64,000 nucleotides of DNA, taken from Halobaculum litoreum. GTDB lineage: Archaea > Halobacteriota > Halobacteria > Halobacteriales > Haloferacaceae. The notes beneath the pieces are model-generated. The model had not been told where the DNA came from. It worked only from the letters and a program-made list of their open reading frames with translations, and made no database searches. The DNA lies in the NCBI RefSeq assembly GCF_030127125.1, contig NZ_CP126156.1:2108001-2172000 (forward strand), written 5' to 3'. Positions 46,866-56,879 of the stretch are shown one piece after another. Made by a program: the position numbers and the translations under genes. The stretch's first letter is position 1; every line of letters starts with the position of its first letter.

Positions 46866-46923
46866 GCCCGGATCTGGTGTCCGGGTGGCAAGAAAGATAA
46901 CGGCGGGTCGCGCACCGTGAGCC

Positions 46924-47208
46924 ATGCAACCGCTGGAGGTCGACGCCGGCGAACTCACCGCCGCGGAGATCATCGACGCCCTGCGGGAGGGCCGTCGGGT
47001 CGTCGTCACCGCCGACCTGTTCGGCAGCGAGCGCAAGCTGACGCTGCGCCACGACGGGGAGACGTTCTACTGCGACACGCCGACGCGGCTCCACAAACAC
47101 CAGGAGGAGGCCGAGATGCTGCTGTGCATCGAGCGGATGGGGTACGCGAGACAGCCCGACGAGGAGGCGGAGGCCGACGCCGCCGGCGACGGCGACGGCG
47201 ACGAGTAG
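46924..47208 (+). CDS. small conserved protein of unknown function
   Basis: The 94-residue product reads MQPLEVDAGELTAAEIIDAL, then a compact alpha/beta region (RRVVVTADLFGSERKLTLRH, GETFYCDTPTRLHKH) and an acidic disordered tail. It diverges from the VOC gene with only 58 bases between, so both may respond to the same control. No known motif. Confidence 0.65.
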   Translation: MQPLEVDAGELTAAEIIDALREGRRVVVTADLFGSERKLTLRHDGETFYCDTPTRLHKHQEEAEMLLCIERMGYARQPDEEAEADAAGDGDGDE

Positions 47209-47280
47209 CCGGCGGACCGCCGGGCGGCGGTGCCGCGACCGCGGGGCTTTATTCGCGGCGACGCCGTCGATACGGACGAC

Positions 47281-47655
47281 ATGAGCGACTCGCCGGACAT
47301 GGAGGACCTGATCCACACGGAGGACCCGAGCTTCGGGCACGTGATGGCGTGCGTGTTCGGGATCCAGGAACACGAGAGCCGGACGTACCTCCGCCTGCTG
47401 GAGAACCCCGGCAGCACCGTCGAGGAGCTGGCCGACGTCCTCGACCGGGACCGCTCGAACGTGAACCGGTCGCTGACGACGCTGCTGGAGAAGGGCCTCG
47501 CCGAGCGCGAGCGGCGGCTGCTCGACCCCGGCGGCTACGTGTACCAGTACACCGCCACGCCGCTGCCCGAGGCGAAGGAACTGCTCCACGAGGCGCTCGA
47601 CAAGTGGGCCGAGACGGTCCACGGCGTCATCGAGGCGTTCGGCGACGACGAGTAA
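47281..47655 (+). CDS. TrmB-like winged-helix transcription regulator
   Basis: The 124-residue protein is a stand-alone TrmB/MarR-like winged helix. EHESRTYLRLLENPGSTVEE leads to the recognition helix DRDRSNVNRSLTTLLEKGL and a wing with ERERRLLDPGGYVYQY. No sugar-binding domain follows. CTTTATTC about 27 nt before ATG 47281 is the promoter. The 68-bp hairpin repeats start 36 bases after its stop. Confidence 0.83.
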   Translation: MSDSPDMEDLIHTEDPSFGHVMACVFGIQEHESRTYLRLLENPGSTVEELADVLDRDRSNVNRSLTTLLEKGLAERERRLLDPGGYVYQYTATPLPEAKELLHEALDKWAETVHGVIEAFGDDE

Positions 47656-47690
47656 CGCGGTCTGCCCGCGGTCGCGTTCTCGTGGACGAC

Positions 47691-47876
47691 GGGCGGAGCG
47701 GCACGGGACCGCTCCGCCGTTCTCCGAGGCCTCCCGCCGGTCGAGTTCGCGTGGCGCTGGGCGGAGCGGCACGGGACCGCTCCGCCGTTCTCCGAGGCCT
47801 CCCGTCGGTCGAGTTCGCGTGGCGCTGGGCGGAGCGGCACGGGACCGCTCCGCCGTTCTCCGAGGCCTCCCGCCGG
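47691..47876. repeat. 68-bp tandem repeat, about three copies, each with a perfect hairpin
   Basis: Units begin at 47691, 47759 and 47827, the last one partial. Each holds GGCGGAGCGG, a 7-base loop CACGGGA and CCGCTCCGCC (a perfect 10-bp stem), followed by the palindrome GAGGCCTC and a less conserved GGTCGAGTTCGCGTGGC. Copies differ by very few bases. The bases just before 47691 resemble a degraded unit end. It lies between the TrmB-like gene and thrC, and its end is 67 bases before the thrC start. Confidence 0.9.
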
Positions 47877-47942
47877 TCGGCCTCGCTGGCACTACCCGCC
47901 ACGAACAGCCCACTTTTACGCGGCGAGTCCGACCGACTCGCC

Positions 47943-49205
47943 ATGAGCCTCTCCCTCGACGCGCCCGCCCAGGACGCGCCGGCGGTCGCCGACGACGGCG
48001 TCTGGCTGGAGTGTATCGCCTGCGGCGGGCAGTTCGCCCCGTTCGACGACGTCCGGTTCACCTGCGACGACTGCGACGGCCTGCTGGAGGTGCGCTACGC
48101 GCACCCGCCGACGTTCGACGACTTCGAGGGCGAGGGCGTGTGGCGCTACGCCGCCGCGCTCCCGTTCGAGGAGGGCGTCTCGCTGCCGGAGGGCCACACC
48201 CCGCTCCACGAGGTGCCGCGCCTGAAGGAGGACGTCGGCGTCGACCGCCTCCGGATCAAACACGAGGGGATGAACCCGACGGGCTCGTTCAAGGACCGCG
48301 GCATGACCGTCGGCGTCCGCGTCGCCAAGGAACTCGGCGTCGGCCGTCTCGCGTGCGCCTCCACCGGGAACACCTCCGCCGCCCTCGCCGCCTACGGCGC
48401 CCGCGGCGGGATGGAGACGCTCGTGCTCCTCCCGGCGGGGAAGGTCGCCGCGGGGAAGGTCGCGCAGGCGAGCCTCCACGACGCCCGGATCCTCGAGGTC
48501 GACGGCAACTTCGACGACTGCCTCGACATCGTACAGGACCTGGCGAACCGCGGCGAGGTGTACCTCCTCAACTCCCTGAACCCGTTCCGCCTCGAGGGGC
48601 AGAAGACGATCGGCTTCGAGATCCTCGAGGAGTTCCGCGACGACTACGGTACCTTCCCCGACCGCATCGTCCTCCCCGTCGGCAACGCGGGGAACACGTC
48701 GGCGCTGTTCAAGGCGTTCCGCGAGTTGGTCGCCGCCGGCGCGATGGACCCCGACGAGGTGCCCGCCCTGACGGGGGTGCAGGCGGCCGGCGCCGCGCCG
48801 ATGGTCGAGGCCATCGAGAACGGCGCCGACGAGGTGCGCCGCTGGGACGAGGTGGAGACGCGCGCGACCGCCATCCGCATCGGCAACCCGGTGAACGCGC
48901 CGAAGGCGCTCCCGGGCATCCGCCAGACCGGCGGCACCGCCGTCGCCGTCGACGACGAGGCGATCACCGAGGCCCAGCGCGACCTCGCCCGGGAGGGCGT
49001 CGGCGTCGAGCCGGCCTCCGCCGCCTCCGTGGCGGGGCTCCGGAAGCTCCGCGAGCGGGGCGTCGTCGACGCCGACGAGGACGTCGTCTGTCTCACGACG
49101 GGCCACCTGCTGAAGGACCCCGACGCCGCCTACGAGGCCGGCGGCGACCCCGAGCCGGTGGCGAACTCCACGGACGCGGTGCTGGAGCACATCGGCGCGG
49201 AGTGA
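47943..49205 (+). CDS. thrC: threonine synthase
   Basis: This 420-residue PLP enzyme converts O-phosphohomoserine to threonine. An N-terminal zinc ribbon (Cys24, Cys27, Cys41, Cys44) precedes the fold. Lys117 in PTGSFKDRGM binds PLP, and STGNTSAALAAYGARGG and LPVGNAGNTSALFKAF complete the site. ATG 47943 has ACTTTTACG about 27 nt upstream, immediately beyond the hairpin repeats. Confidence 0.95.
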   Translation: MSLSLDAPAQDAPAVADDGVWLECIACGGQFAPFDDVRFTCDDCDGLLEVRYAHPPTFDDFEGEGVWRYAAALPFEEGVSLPEGHTPLHEVPRLKEDVGVDRLRIKHEGMNPTGSFKDRGMTVGVRVAKELGVGRLACASTGNTSAALAAYGARGGMETLVLLPAGKVAAGKVAQASLHDARILEVDGNFDDCLDIVQDLANRGEVYLLNSLNPFRLEGQKTIGFEILEEFRDDYGTFPDRIVLPVGNAGNTSALFKAFRELVAAGAMDPDEVPALTGVQAAGAAPMVEAIENGADEVRRWDEVETRATAIRIGNPVNAPKALPGIRQTGGTAVAVDDEAITEAQRDLAREGVGVEPASAASVAGLRKLRERGVVDADEDVVCLTTGHLLKDPDAAYEAGGDPEPVANSTDAVLEHIGAE

Positions 49206-49299
49206 CGGCGACGACGCGGGGCACGCCGACGCGCCGCCCCGCCCCCGACCGTCGCCGGCGGCCGAACCGTTCACGTCGGGGCCGCGAGTGGTCGCCGAC

Positions 49300-49470
49300 G
49301 TGTCCGACCGCACCGACCGGCTGCTCGCCCTCCACGTCGTGTTGCTCGCGCTGTTGACCGTCTCGCAGACGACCACCGCCCCGCGGAACCAGCTCCTGGG
49401 AACGATCGGGCTGCTCGTCGGGGCGCTGGCGGCCGCCTACGCCGTCGCCGAGTTGGTCCGGGTGTCCTGA
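49300..49470 (+). CDS. two-helix membrane mini protein
   Basis: The 56-residue product begins MSDRTDRLLALHVVLLALLT and has a second helix (IGLLVGALAAAYAVAELV). A GTG four codons upstream (49288) is an alternative start. It looks like a real small membrane protein because of its clean helix-loop-helix pattern, TTTAPRNQLLG loop included. Unknown function. Confidence 0.6.
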   Translation: MSDRTDRLLALHVVLLALLTVSQTTTAPRNQLLGTIGLLVGALAAAYAVAELVRVS

Positions 49471-49604
49471 GCGCGGGCGACCGCTTCGGCGACCGGGGCG
49501 ACAGCGCCGTCGCCGCCGGCGGGACGCGCGAGCGGGCGTGTCGCCCGTGTGTCACCCGTCCGTCCGACGCGCCTTTTTGCGGGTCCGCGGCGTCGTGACG
49601 GAGC

Positions 49605-49874
49605 ATGGGTGGGGAGTCAGCAGCACACGAGTCGAGGAGCGACGCCGACCGCCGCGGCCCGGGCCCGGGCGCGGCGCGGAGCCTCGAAGCCCTCCGGGAC
49701 GAGAACGAACGCCTCCGCCGGGAGTTGGCCGAACGGGTCCGCGACCAGCGACGGATCGTCGACCGGTACGAGACGCTGTTGGACGCGGCCCGGGCGGACG
49801 CCGACCGGGAGGCGGCGCGTCGCACGCCGGCGGCGTCGGCCGTCGGACGGCTGTTGGAGCGGTTGCGACGGTGA
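49605..49874 (+). CDS. predicted coiled-coil protein
   Basis: This 89-residue protein has a disordered N-terminus and a coiled coil from about residue 27 (LEALRDENERLRRELAERV) to DRYETLLDAARADADRE, ending in a basic helix. CTTTTTGCG about 27 nt before ATG 49605 supports a leaderless transcript. It probably dimerises; role unknown. Confidence 0.65.
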   Translation: MGGESAAHESRSDADRRGPGPGAARSLEALRDENERLRRELAERVRDQRRIVDRYETLLDAARADADREAARRTPAASAVGRLLERLRR

Positions 49875-49969
49875 GGCGACGACGGCGGCCCCGCTCGCGG
49901 ACGGCGGCCGGCACGGAAGACCGCACGACACGGCGCGCGATGGAGTAGGAGTAGGAGTCCGCGACGGGG

Positions 49970-51568
49970 TCAGCGGCCGTTGTCGGCGCCCTCGAGGACG
50001 ATCCGGTTCACGGAGATGATCCGGTCGTCGTCGAGCAGGCGCTCGACGGCCTCGTCGGTGATGGGGTTGTCGAGGTTGTACACGGTGAGCGCCTCGCCCC
50101 CGATGGTCTCGCGGCCGTTGAACATCCCAGCGATGTTGACGCCGGCGTCGCCGAGGACGGTGCCGATGAGGCCGATGACGCCCGGCTCGTCGCGGTTGCG
50201 CGCGACGAGCATGTGGCCGTACGGCCGGGCGTCGACGCGGTAGCCGTCGATGCGGACGATGCGCGGGTCGTCGCCCGCGAACAGCGTGCCGCACACCGAC
50301 ATCTCGGTGTCGCCGTCCTTCACGGTCACCGTGACGAGGCTCTGGAAGTCCTCGGCCTGTCGGGTCTTGCTCTCGGTCACCTCGATGCCGCGGTCCTTCG
50401 CGAGCTGGGGGGCGTTCACCGCGTTCACCTCGTACTCCAGCGGCGAGAACACCCCCTTGAGCGCGCTGGCGGTGACGAGGTCGATCTTCTCGGCGGCGAT
50501 GTCGCCCTCGTAGTGGACCTCGACCCCGGAGATGCGCTCGCCCAGCAGCTGGGCCGCGATGCGGCCGGCGGTGTCGGCCACGTCGAGGTACGGCTCGATG
50601 CGCGGGAACGCCGACTCGTCGACCGACGGCGCGTTCAAGGCGTTGACGACCGGCTCGTCGTTGAACGCCGCCAGCACCTGTTTCGCGGTGTCGACGGCGA
50701 CGTTCTCCTGGGCGGCCTCCGTGCTCGCGCCGAGGTGGGGCGTGACGATGACGTCGTCGACGTCGAGCAGCGGCGAGTCCGCGGGGAGCGGCTCCTCGGC
50801 GAACACGTCCAGCGCCGCGCCCGCGACGGGGCCGTTCTCGACCGCCTCGGCGAGGGCGGCCTCGTCGACGATGCCGCCGCGCGCGCAGTTGACGAGGTAC
50901 GCGTCGCCCATCGCCGCCAACTCCTCGGCGCCGATCATCCCCTCCGTCTCGGGGAGCAGCGGCGTGTGGATGGTGACGAAGTCGGCGCGGGCGAGGCAGT
51001 CGTCGAGGTCGTCGACGAGTTCGGCGCCGAACTGGGCGGCGCGCTCCTCGTTGATGTACGGGTCGTAGACGACCAGGTCCATGCCCAGCGAGTCGAGGCG
51101 CTTGGCGACCTCCTGCCCGACGCGGCCGAGGCCGACGATGCCGAGCGTCTTGCCGTTCACCTCGCGCCCGAGGTAGTCGCCCTTGGCCCACTCGCCGTCC
51201 TTGAGGCGGGCGTGTGCCTGCGGGATGGAGCGGGCGACGGCGAACGTCATCGCCACCGTGTGCTCGGCGGCGGCGCGGACGTTCCCCTCGGGGGCGTTCG
51301 CGACGACGACGCCGTGGTCGGTGGCGGCGTCGATGTCGATGTTGTCGACGCCGATGCCCGCCCGGCCCACGATCAGGAGGTTCGGGGCCGCCTCGAACAC
51401 CTCGGCGGACACCTCCGTCCCCGAGCGCACGATCAGCGCGTTGGCGTCGGCGACGGCCTCGAGGAGCGCGTCGCCCTCCAGGTCGTAGCCGGTCTCGACC
51501 TCGTGGCCGGCGTCTCGGAGCGTCTCGATCCCCGCGTCCGCGATGGGGTCCGTGACGAGTACCTTCAT
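49970..51568 (-). CDS. serA: D-3-phosphoglycerate dehydrogenase
   Basis: The 532-residue long-form enzyme starts serine synthesis. GLGRVG (146-151) binds NAD, and Arg230, Glu258 and His278 (in VTPHLGAST) form the catalytic set. An intervening domain and a C-terminal ACT domain from about 460 (MLVARNRDEPGVIGLIGTVL) indicate serine feedback. ATG 51566-51568 has CCTTACCC about 27 nt upstream. It diverges from serB. Confidence 0.95.
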   Translation of the reverse strand: MKVLVTDPIADAGIETLRDAGHEVETGYDLEGDALLEAVADANALIVRSGTEVSAEVFEAAPNLLIVGRAGIGVDNIDIDAATDHGVVVANAPEGNVRAAAEHTVAMTFAVARSIPQAHARLKDGEWAKGDYLGREVNGKTLGIVGLGRVGQEVAKRLDSLGMDLVVYDPYINEERAAQFGAELVDDLDDCLARADFVTIHTPLLPETEGMIGAEELAAMGDAYLVNCARGGIVDEAALAEAVENGPVAGAALDVFAEEPLPADSPLLDVDDVIVTPHLGASTEAAQENVAVDTAKQVLAAFNDEPVVNALNAPSVDESAFPRIEPYLDVADTAGRIAAQLLGERISGVEVHYEGDIAAEKIDLVTASALKGVFSPLEYEVNAVNAPQLAKDRGIEVTESKTRQAEDFQSLVTVTVKDGDTEMSVCGTLFAGDDPRIVRIDGYRVDARPYGHMLVARNRDEPGVIGLIGTVLGDAGVNIAGMFNGRETIGGEALTVYNLDNPITDEAVERLLDDDRIISVNRIVLEGADNGR

Positions 51569-51779
51569 GCGCGCTCCGAGTCGCGGCGCGTGGGTAAGGC
51601 TTTCCACGTCGGCGTAACTCGCCCACCGGAGCGATCCATAGCGCTGGATAGACGACCCCCTCGTTTCGGGTGGAAATTCCACGGTCGTGTACGGCTCGGC
51701 GGGCGACGCGTCGCCCCGGCGGCGACGCCGCGGTCGCGGGATCCGGGGAGTTGAAGCCGCGGGGAGCGAACGGACGCCC

Positions 51780-52442
51780 ATGACGCGACTCGTGGCGTTC
51801 GACTTCGACGGGACGCTGTCGGACTCGGAGATGACCGTGCTGCTGGGCGAGCGGTGCGGCGTCGCCGACGAGATGGCCGACATCACGGCGCGGGCGATGA
51901 ACGACGAACTGAGCTACGCCGAGAGCCTGCGACAGCGCGCGGCGCTCCTCGAACACCTCGAGGAGGAGGAGGCGCAGGTCGCGTGGGACCGGGTGGAACT
52001 GCGCGAGGGCGCCGCGGCCGTGATCGAGCGCCTGCGCGACCGCGGCCACTACGTCGCCGTCTTCACCGGCGGCTTCGAGCGCGGCGTCGCCGCCGCGCTC
52101 GAGAAGGCCGGCGTCGAGGTCGACGAGATCGTCGCCAACCGCCTCCCAGTCGAGGGCGGCCGGCTCACCGGCGAGGTGGCGGGCCCGCTCGTCGAGGGGA
52201 CGAAAGACGAGCAGTTGGAGCGCGTCGCCGACGAGCAGGGCGTCCCGATGAGCCGGACCGTCGCCGTCGGCGACGGCGCCAACGACCTGCCGATGCTGGA
52301 GGTCGCCGGGCTCGCGGTGGGGTACGAGCCGAAGCCCGCGGTCGAACCGGCGTGCGACGTGGTCGTCGAGTCGATGTTCGCGCTGGCGGACCTGTTCGAG
52401 GACGAGGGGATCCTCGTCCCGGACGTGCGAAACGAGCGGTAG
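51780..52442 (+). CDS. serB: phosphoserine phosphatase
   Basis: The 220-residue HAD-family enzyme begins MTRLVAFDFDGTLSDSE with the nucleophile Asp8 and Asp10. FTGGFERGVAAALEKAG is motif II, the conserved Lys is in EGTKDEQLERV, and GDGANDLPMLEVAG is motif IV. It completes serine synthesis, and divergence from serA supports the assignment. The middle step, phosphoserine aminotransferase, is not in the window. Confidence 0.92.
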   Translation: MTRLVAFDFDGTLSDSEMTVLLGERCGVADEMADITARAMNDELSYAESLRQRAALLEHLEEEEAQVAWDRVELREGAAAVIERLRDRGHYVAVFTGGFERGVAAALEKAGVEVDEIVANRLPVEGGRLTGEVAGPLVEGTKDEQLERVADEQGVPMSRTVAVGDGANDLPMLEVAGLAVGYEPKPAVEPACDVVVESMFALADLFEDEGILVPDVRNER

Positions 52443-52489
52443 GGAAACGGAGGGAGGCGACTCCGCGGGGCGGGCGCGCGAGCGCCCGG

Positions 52490-54469
52490 TCAGCGGTCGG
52501 CGTCGAACTCGAAGCCGGGGTCGTCGCCGTCGGGCGTCGTCCCGCCGTCCTCGAGGGCGACGCGGGCGCCGGCCGGACCGCGGCCGGGGGCGGGGTCGGG
52601 CTCGGCCGCCCCGTCGCCGCCGCCGACCTCGAAGGCGGCCAGCAGGTCCCGGAGCGTGTCCGCTTGCGTCGACAGCGACTCCGTCTCGGCGGTCACCGCG
52701 GACATCGACTCCACCTGGTCGTCGGTCGTCGCGGCGACGCGCTCGGCCGCCTCGGCGGTCTCGCGGCTGATCTCCGTCACCGGCTCGATCGCCGCGACCG
52801 CCTCCTCGGTGCTGCGCGCCTGGTCCTCGGTCGCCCCGCTGATCTCCTCGACCCCGCTGTTCGTCTCCTCGGCGTTGGTCGCGACCGTCGCGAGCGACGC
52901 CGCCACCGTCTCCACCGCGTCGGCGCCCTCGGCGATGTGGTCCTCGGCGGCGCGGACCTCCTCGACGGTCGCGTCGGTGCGCGCCTGCGTCCGCTCGATG
53001 AGCGCCTCGATCTCGGTGGCCGCCTCGCGGGTCTCCTCGGCGAGCTGTTTCACCTCGTCGGCGACGACGGTGAACCCGTTGCTGTCAGCGCCGGAGCCGC
53101 CGCCGGCGCGGGCCGCCTCGATGGAGGCGTTGAGCGCGAGCAGGTTCGTCTGGTCGGCGATGTCGCCGATGAGGTCGACGATGTCGCCGATCTCGGCCAT
53201 CCGGTCCTCCAGCGACTGGACGTTGTCGACCGTCGACTCGATGGTGCCCTCGACGGCGTCCATGCGCTCGATGGCGTCGTGGGCCGACGACTCGCTCTCG
53301 TCGGCGACGTGTGCGGTCTCGCGGGAGGTCTCCGCGACCGTCTCCGCCGACGCCGCGACCTCCTCGACGGTCGCCGAGAGGTCCTCCATCTCGCCGGCGA
53401 CCTCCGCGAGGAGGCCGCGCTGGTCCTCGGCGCTGTCGGCGATGTCGTCGACCGAGCGGCTCACGGTGTCGCTGGCGTGCGTCGCCTCGGCGACGCCCGT
53501 CGACGCCTGTCGGCTCGCGGCGTCGACCTCGCTGGCGACCGCCTTCACCTCGCGGATGGCCGTCTCCATGTCCTCGAGCATCCGGTTACAGGCGGCGCCG
53601 ACCTGCGCCATCGCGCCGCTCTCGCTGTCGGCGTCGAGACGGACGGTGAGGTCGCCGTCGGCCGCGCGCCCCAGCGCGGCGCTGTAGTCGGTCGCGGTCG
53701 ACTCCAGCACGTCGTTGAGCCGTTCGACCTCCTCGCGGCGCCGTTTGGCCTCCGCCGTCGCCTCCTCGGCGTCGCGCACCTCCGACTTCTGCCGTTCGAC
53801 CGCCGCCATCCGGTCGGCCGCCTCCTCGCGGGACTTCTCGATCGAGAACCAGTTTCGCATCAGCGCCGCCGCGAGCATGAGGATGAACGCCGCGTGGATC
53901 CCCGCCCACGCCCAGGGGTTCTGGATCGCCGCCTGGTGGTTGTAGACGCTCGTGGGGTCGATCAGCGAGAACACGACGTGGCTCCCGCTGACGTACACGA
54001 GGCCGAGCGCGAACGGCACCCAGTCCTCGTACAGGGCGACCACCGCCATGACGACGAAGAAGTGGAAGTGCGCCTCGATGAAGCCGCCCGAGAACCGCAC
54101 GAGGAAGCCCGAACTGAGCATCAGCCCGAGCGACGACAGCGCGGTCCGGGTCCGCCGTCCGAGGCGCGACCAGGTCGACAGCGCCGCGAGGACCGCGAGC
54201 AGGCCCATCTGCCCGACCACCATCGCGGTCGGCATCGACGGGATCGTCGCCCCGGTGACGAGCGTCTCGGTCCCCTCGTACAGCCCCAGCGCCGTCAGGA
54301 ACGGGATGTGCGCGACCAGCGCGATCAGGATCGACCGGTGGCGCGACCGCCACTGCTCGTCCGGGATCGTGTCGCCGGACGGCGTGTATCTGATTATTTC
54401 GTCGATCTTGCCACGTAACGCTCCTGTGAAGCCGGAATCGGCCCTTCGGGTTCCCCCCGCGTGGGTCAT
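52490..54469 (-). CDS. htr: methyl-accepting chemotaxis transducer with multi-helix sensor
   Basis: This 659-residue transducer has about six membrane helices (45-207), a HAMP-like linker and a long cytoplasmic signalling coiled coil with the tip [21 protein letters not shown] that contacts CheA/CheW. The sensor contains [14 protein letters not shown] (128-141) and further histidines at 164, 178 and 192 near the membrane faces. A bound heme or metal is therefore possible, as proposed for the oxygen transducer HtrVIII type. There is no rhodopsin gene adjacent. ATG 54467-54469 was chosen because TTCTTTTGTG lies about 27 nt upstream. Confidence 0.9.
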   Translation of the reverse strand: MTHAGGTRRADSGFTGALRGKIDEIIRYTPSGDTIPDEQWRSRHRSILIALVAHIPFLTALGLYEGTETLVTGATIPSMPTAMVVGQMGLLAVLAALSTWSRLGRRTRTALSSLGLMLSSGFLVRFSGGFIEAHFHFFVVMAVVALYEDWVPFALGLVYVSGSHVVFSLIDPTSVYNHQAAIQNPWAWAGIHAAFILMLAAALMRNWFSIEKSREEAADRMAAVERQKSEVRDAEEATAEAKRRREEVERLNDVLESTATDYSAALGRAADGDLTVRLDADSESGAMAQVGAACNRMLEDMETAIREVKAVASEVDAASRQASTGVAEATHASDTVSRSVDDIADSAEDQRGLLAEVAGEMEDLSATVEEVAASAETVAETSRETAHVADESESSAHDAIERMDAVEGTIESTVDNVQSLEDRMAEIGDIVDLIGDIADQTNLLALNASIEAARAGGGSGADSNGFTVVADEVKQLAEETREAATEIEALIERTQARTDATVEEVRAAEDHIAEGADAVETVAASLATVATNAEETNSGVEEISGATEDQARSTEEAVAAIEPVTEISRETAEAAERVAATTDDQVESMSAVTAETESLSTQADTLRDLLAAFEVGGGDGAAEPDPAPGRGPAGARVALEDGGTTPDGDDPGFEFDADR

Positions 54470-54671
54470 GGAGTGAGCACGGGCCACCCTCACAAAAGAA
54501 CGCACGTCCGGCTACCACATCCGATAACCGGAGGCGACGCCGACTCGGCGCCGGTCGGTCGGCCACGACGGAGCCGACGGCGCCCGCGGCGTCTCGGCCG
54601 GCTCGTCGGTCCGGTCCCCGCGCCGGCCGGCCGCCGATGGATTCAGGCGAGCCGCGATCCAAGCGCCGTCG

Positions 54672-56819
54672 ATGAGTACTCCCGCGGAGGTCGACCCCGA
54701 CGACCTACGGTTCGCCGACCCGGACAACCCCTACCTCGTCGACCCGGACACGGCGTTCGCCGACGTCTCGACGCTCGACGCCGACGCGGCCGCCGCGGAG
54801 GCCGCGCTCCTCCGGGCGGCGGTCCGCGAGCACGACTACCGGTACTACGCCCGCAACGACCCGCTGATCGCCGACCGGACGTACGACGCGCTGTTCGCCC
54901 GGCTGGAGACGCTCGAGGACGCGTTCGACCTCGACGCCGCGGACTCGCCGACGCGGCGCGTCGGCGGCGGCACCCTCGACGCCCTCGACACGGTCGCGCA
55001 CGCGGCGCCGATGCTGTCGATCGACCAGTCGGGCGAGGCCGACGACGTCCGGGAGTTCGACGCGCGCGTCCGCCGGGCGGTCGGCGACGTCGCGTACTCG
55101 TGCGAGCCCAAGTTCGACGGGCTCTCCGTCGAGGTGGTGTACGAGGACGGCCGCTACGTGCAGGCGGCGACGCGGGGCGACGGGCGCGAGGGGGACGACG
55201 TGACCGAACAGGTGCGGACGATCCGGTCGGTGCCGGAGCGGCTCGGCGGCGACCCCCCGGCGGAGTTGGCCGTCCGGGGGGAGGTGTTCATGCCGCGCGA
55301 CGCCTTCCACGACCACAACGCCGAGCGCGTCGAGCGCGGGGAGGAGCCGTTCGCCAACCCCCGCAACGCCGCCGCCGGCACCCTCCGTCAGCTCGACCTC
55401 GACGCCGTCGCCGAGCGCCCGCTCGACTGCTTCTTCTACGACGTGCTCGGGTGGGACGACGGCGAGGCGCGCGACGACGACGGGCTGGCCCCCTCCCACC
55501 CGGACACCCACCTCGCGGAGTTGGACGCCCTCCGCTCGTTCGGCCTCCACGTGAACGACCGCGCGGAGCTCGCCGCCGACGTCGAGGCGGCCATCGACTA
55601 CCGCGACCGGCTGGCGGAGGAGCGCGAGGCCCTGAACTACGAGATCGACGGGGTCGTGATCAAGGTGAACGACCGGGCGGCGTGCGAGCGACTGGGCACG
55701 AAAGCGCGGAGCTATCGCTGGGCGTTCGCGTACAAGTTCCCCGCGCGCCACGAGGTGACGACCGTCGAGCGGATCGTCGTGCAGGTCGGCCGCACCGGCC
55801 GGCTCACCCCCGTCGCCATCCTCGACGCGGTCGACGTGGGCGGGGTGACGGTGTCGCGGGCGACCCTGCACAACCCCGACGAGATCGAGTCGCTGGGGGT
55901 GAACGTCGGCGACGAGGTGCGCGTGAAGCGCGCCGGCGACGTGATCCCGCAGGTCGCCGAGGTGGTGACGTCGAACAGCGACGCGCCGTACGCGTTCCCC
56001 GACGCCTGCCCCGCCTGCGGGAGCGACGTGGAGCGCGACGGGCCGCTCGCGTTCTGTCCGAACGGGCTGGCGTGTCCCGCGCAGGCCGAGCGCGCGGTCG
56101 TCCACTACGCCAGCCGCGGCGGCCTCGACATCGAGGGGCTCGGCGAGGAGTCGGTCGAACAGCTCCGGGAGGCCGGGCTCGTCGAGACGCTGCCGGACCT
56201 GTACCGCCTGCACGAGCGGCGCGGGGAGTTGGTCGCGCTGGAGGGGTGGGGCGAGACGAGCGCCGACAACCTCCTGCGCGAGATCGACGCGAGCCGCGAG
56301 CCCGACCTCGCCGAGTTCCTCGCGGCGCTCGGCATCCACGAGGTCGGCGGCGCGACCGCCCGCAACCTCGCGCGCCACTTCGGCACGTTCGACGCCGTGC
56401 GGGACGCGGCCGTCGCGGAGTTGGTCGAGGTGGACGACATCGGTGAGACGGTCGCACACACCGTCCGCGACTTCTTCGAGACCGAGCAGAACGCCCGCGT
56501 CATCGACGACCTGCTCGACTACGTCGACCCGCAGCCGGACGACACCGACGCCGGGGACGCCCTCGACGGGCTGACGTTCGTGTTCACGGGGTCGCTGTCG
56601 ACGTCGCGCAGCGTCGCACAGGAGGTCGTCGAGGCGCACGGCGCGAGCGCGACCTCGTCGGTGTCGGGGAACACGGACTACCTCGTTGTCGGCGACTCGC
56701 CGGGGACGAGCAAGCGCGAGGACGCCGCGGCCGCCGACGTGCCCGAGATCGACGAGGCGGCGTTCGCCGACCTGCTCGCCGAGCGCGGGGTCGCGTGGCC
56801 GCCGGACGGGGAGGCGTGA
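54672..56819 (+). CDS. ligA: NAD+-dependent DNA ligase, bacterial type
   Basis: The 715-residue ligase seals nicks using NAD+. A Ia domain (REHDYRYYARNDPLIADRTYD) precedes the adenylation domain with nucleophile Lys147 in EPKFDGLS. An OB fold, a zinc finger starting CPACG at 446, helix-hairpin-helix repeats and a C-terminal BRCT domain follow. All bacterial LigA domains are complete. Archaea normally use ATP-dependent ligase; haloarchaeal LigA is known as an ancient bacterial acquisition. Base composition here matches the host. Confidence 0.96.
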   Translation: MSTPAEVDPDDLRFADPDNPYLVDPDTAFADVSTLDADAAAAEAALLRAAVREHDYRYYARNDPLIADRTYDALFARLETLEDAFDLDAADSPTRRVGGGTLDALDTVAHAAPMLSIDQSGEADDVREFDARVRRAVGDVAYSCEPKFDGLSVEVVYEDGRYVQAATRGDGREGDDVTEQVRTIRSVPERLGGDPPAELAVRGEVFMPRDAFHDHNAERVERGEEPFANPRNAAAGTLRQLDLDAVAERPLDCFFYDVLGWDDGEARDDDGLAPSHPDTHLAELDALRSFGLHVNDRAELAADVEAAIDYRDRLAEEREALNYEIDGVVIKVNDRAACERLGTKARSYRWAFAYKFPARHEVTTVERIVVQVGRTGRLTPVAILDAVDVGGVTVSRATLHNPDEIESLGVNVGDEVRVKRAGDVIPQVAEVVTSNSDAPYAFPDACPACGSDVERDGPLAFCPNGLACPAQAERAVVHYASRGGLDIEGLGEESVEQLREAGLVETLPDLYRLHERRGELVALEGWGETSADNLLREIDASREPDLAEFLAALGIHEVGGATARNLARHFGTFDAVRDAAVAELVEVDDIGETVAHTVRDFFETEQNARVIDDLLDYVDPQPDDTDAGDALDGLTFVFTGSLSTSRSVAQEVVEAHGASATSSVSGNTDYLVVGDSPGTSKREDAAAADVPEIDEAAFADLLAERGVAWPPDGEA

Positions 56820-56879
56820 TCGCCCGCGGCCGCCGGCGACGACCCCGAACCTCCGCGACCGCGCGAACGGGTCGCGTCG

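Noticed and set aside
47691-47876. CRISPR array
   Set aside because: The units are directly adjacent and nearly identical over their whole 68 bases; there are no unique spacers and no cas genes.
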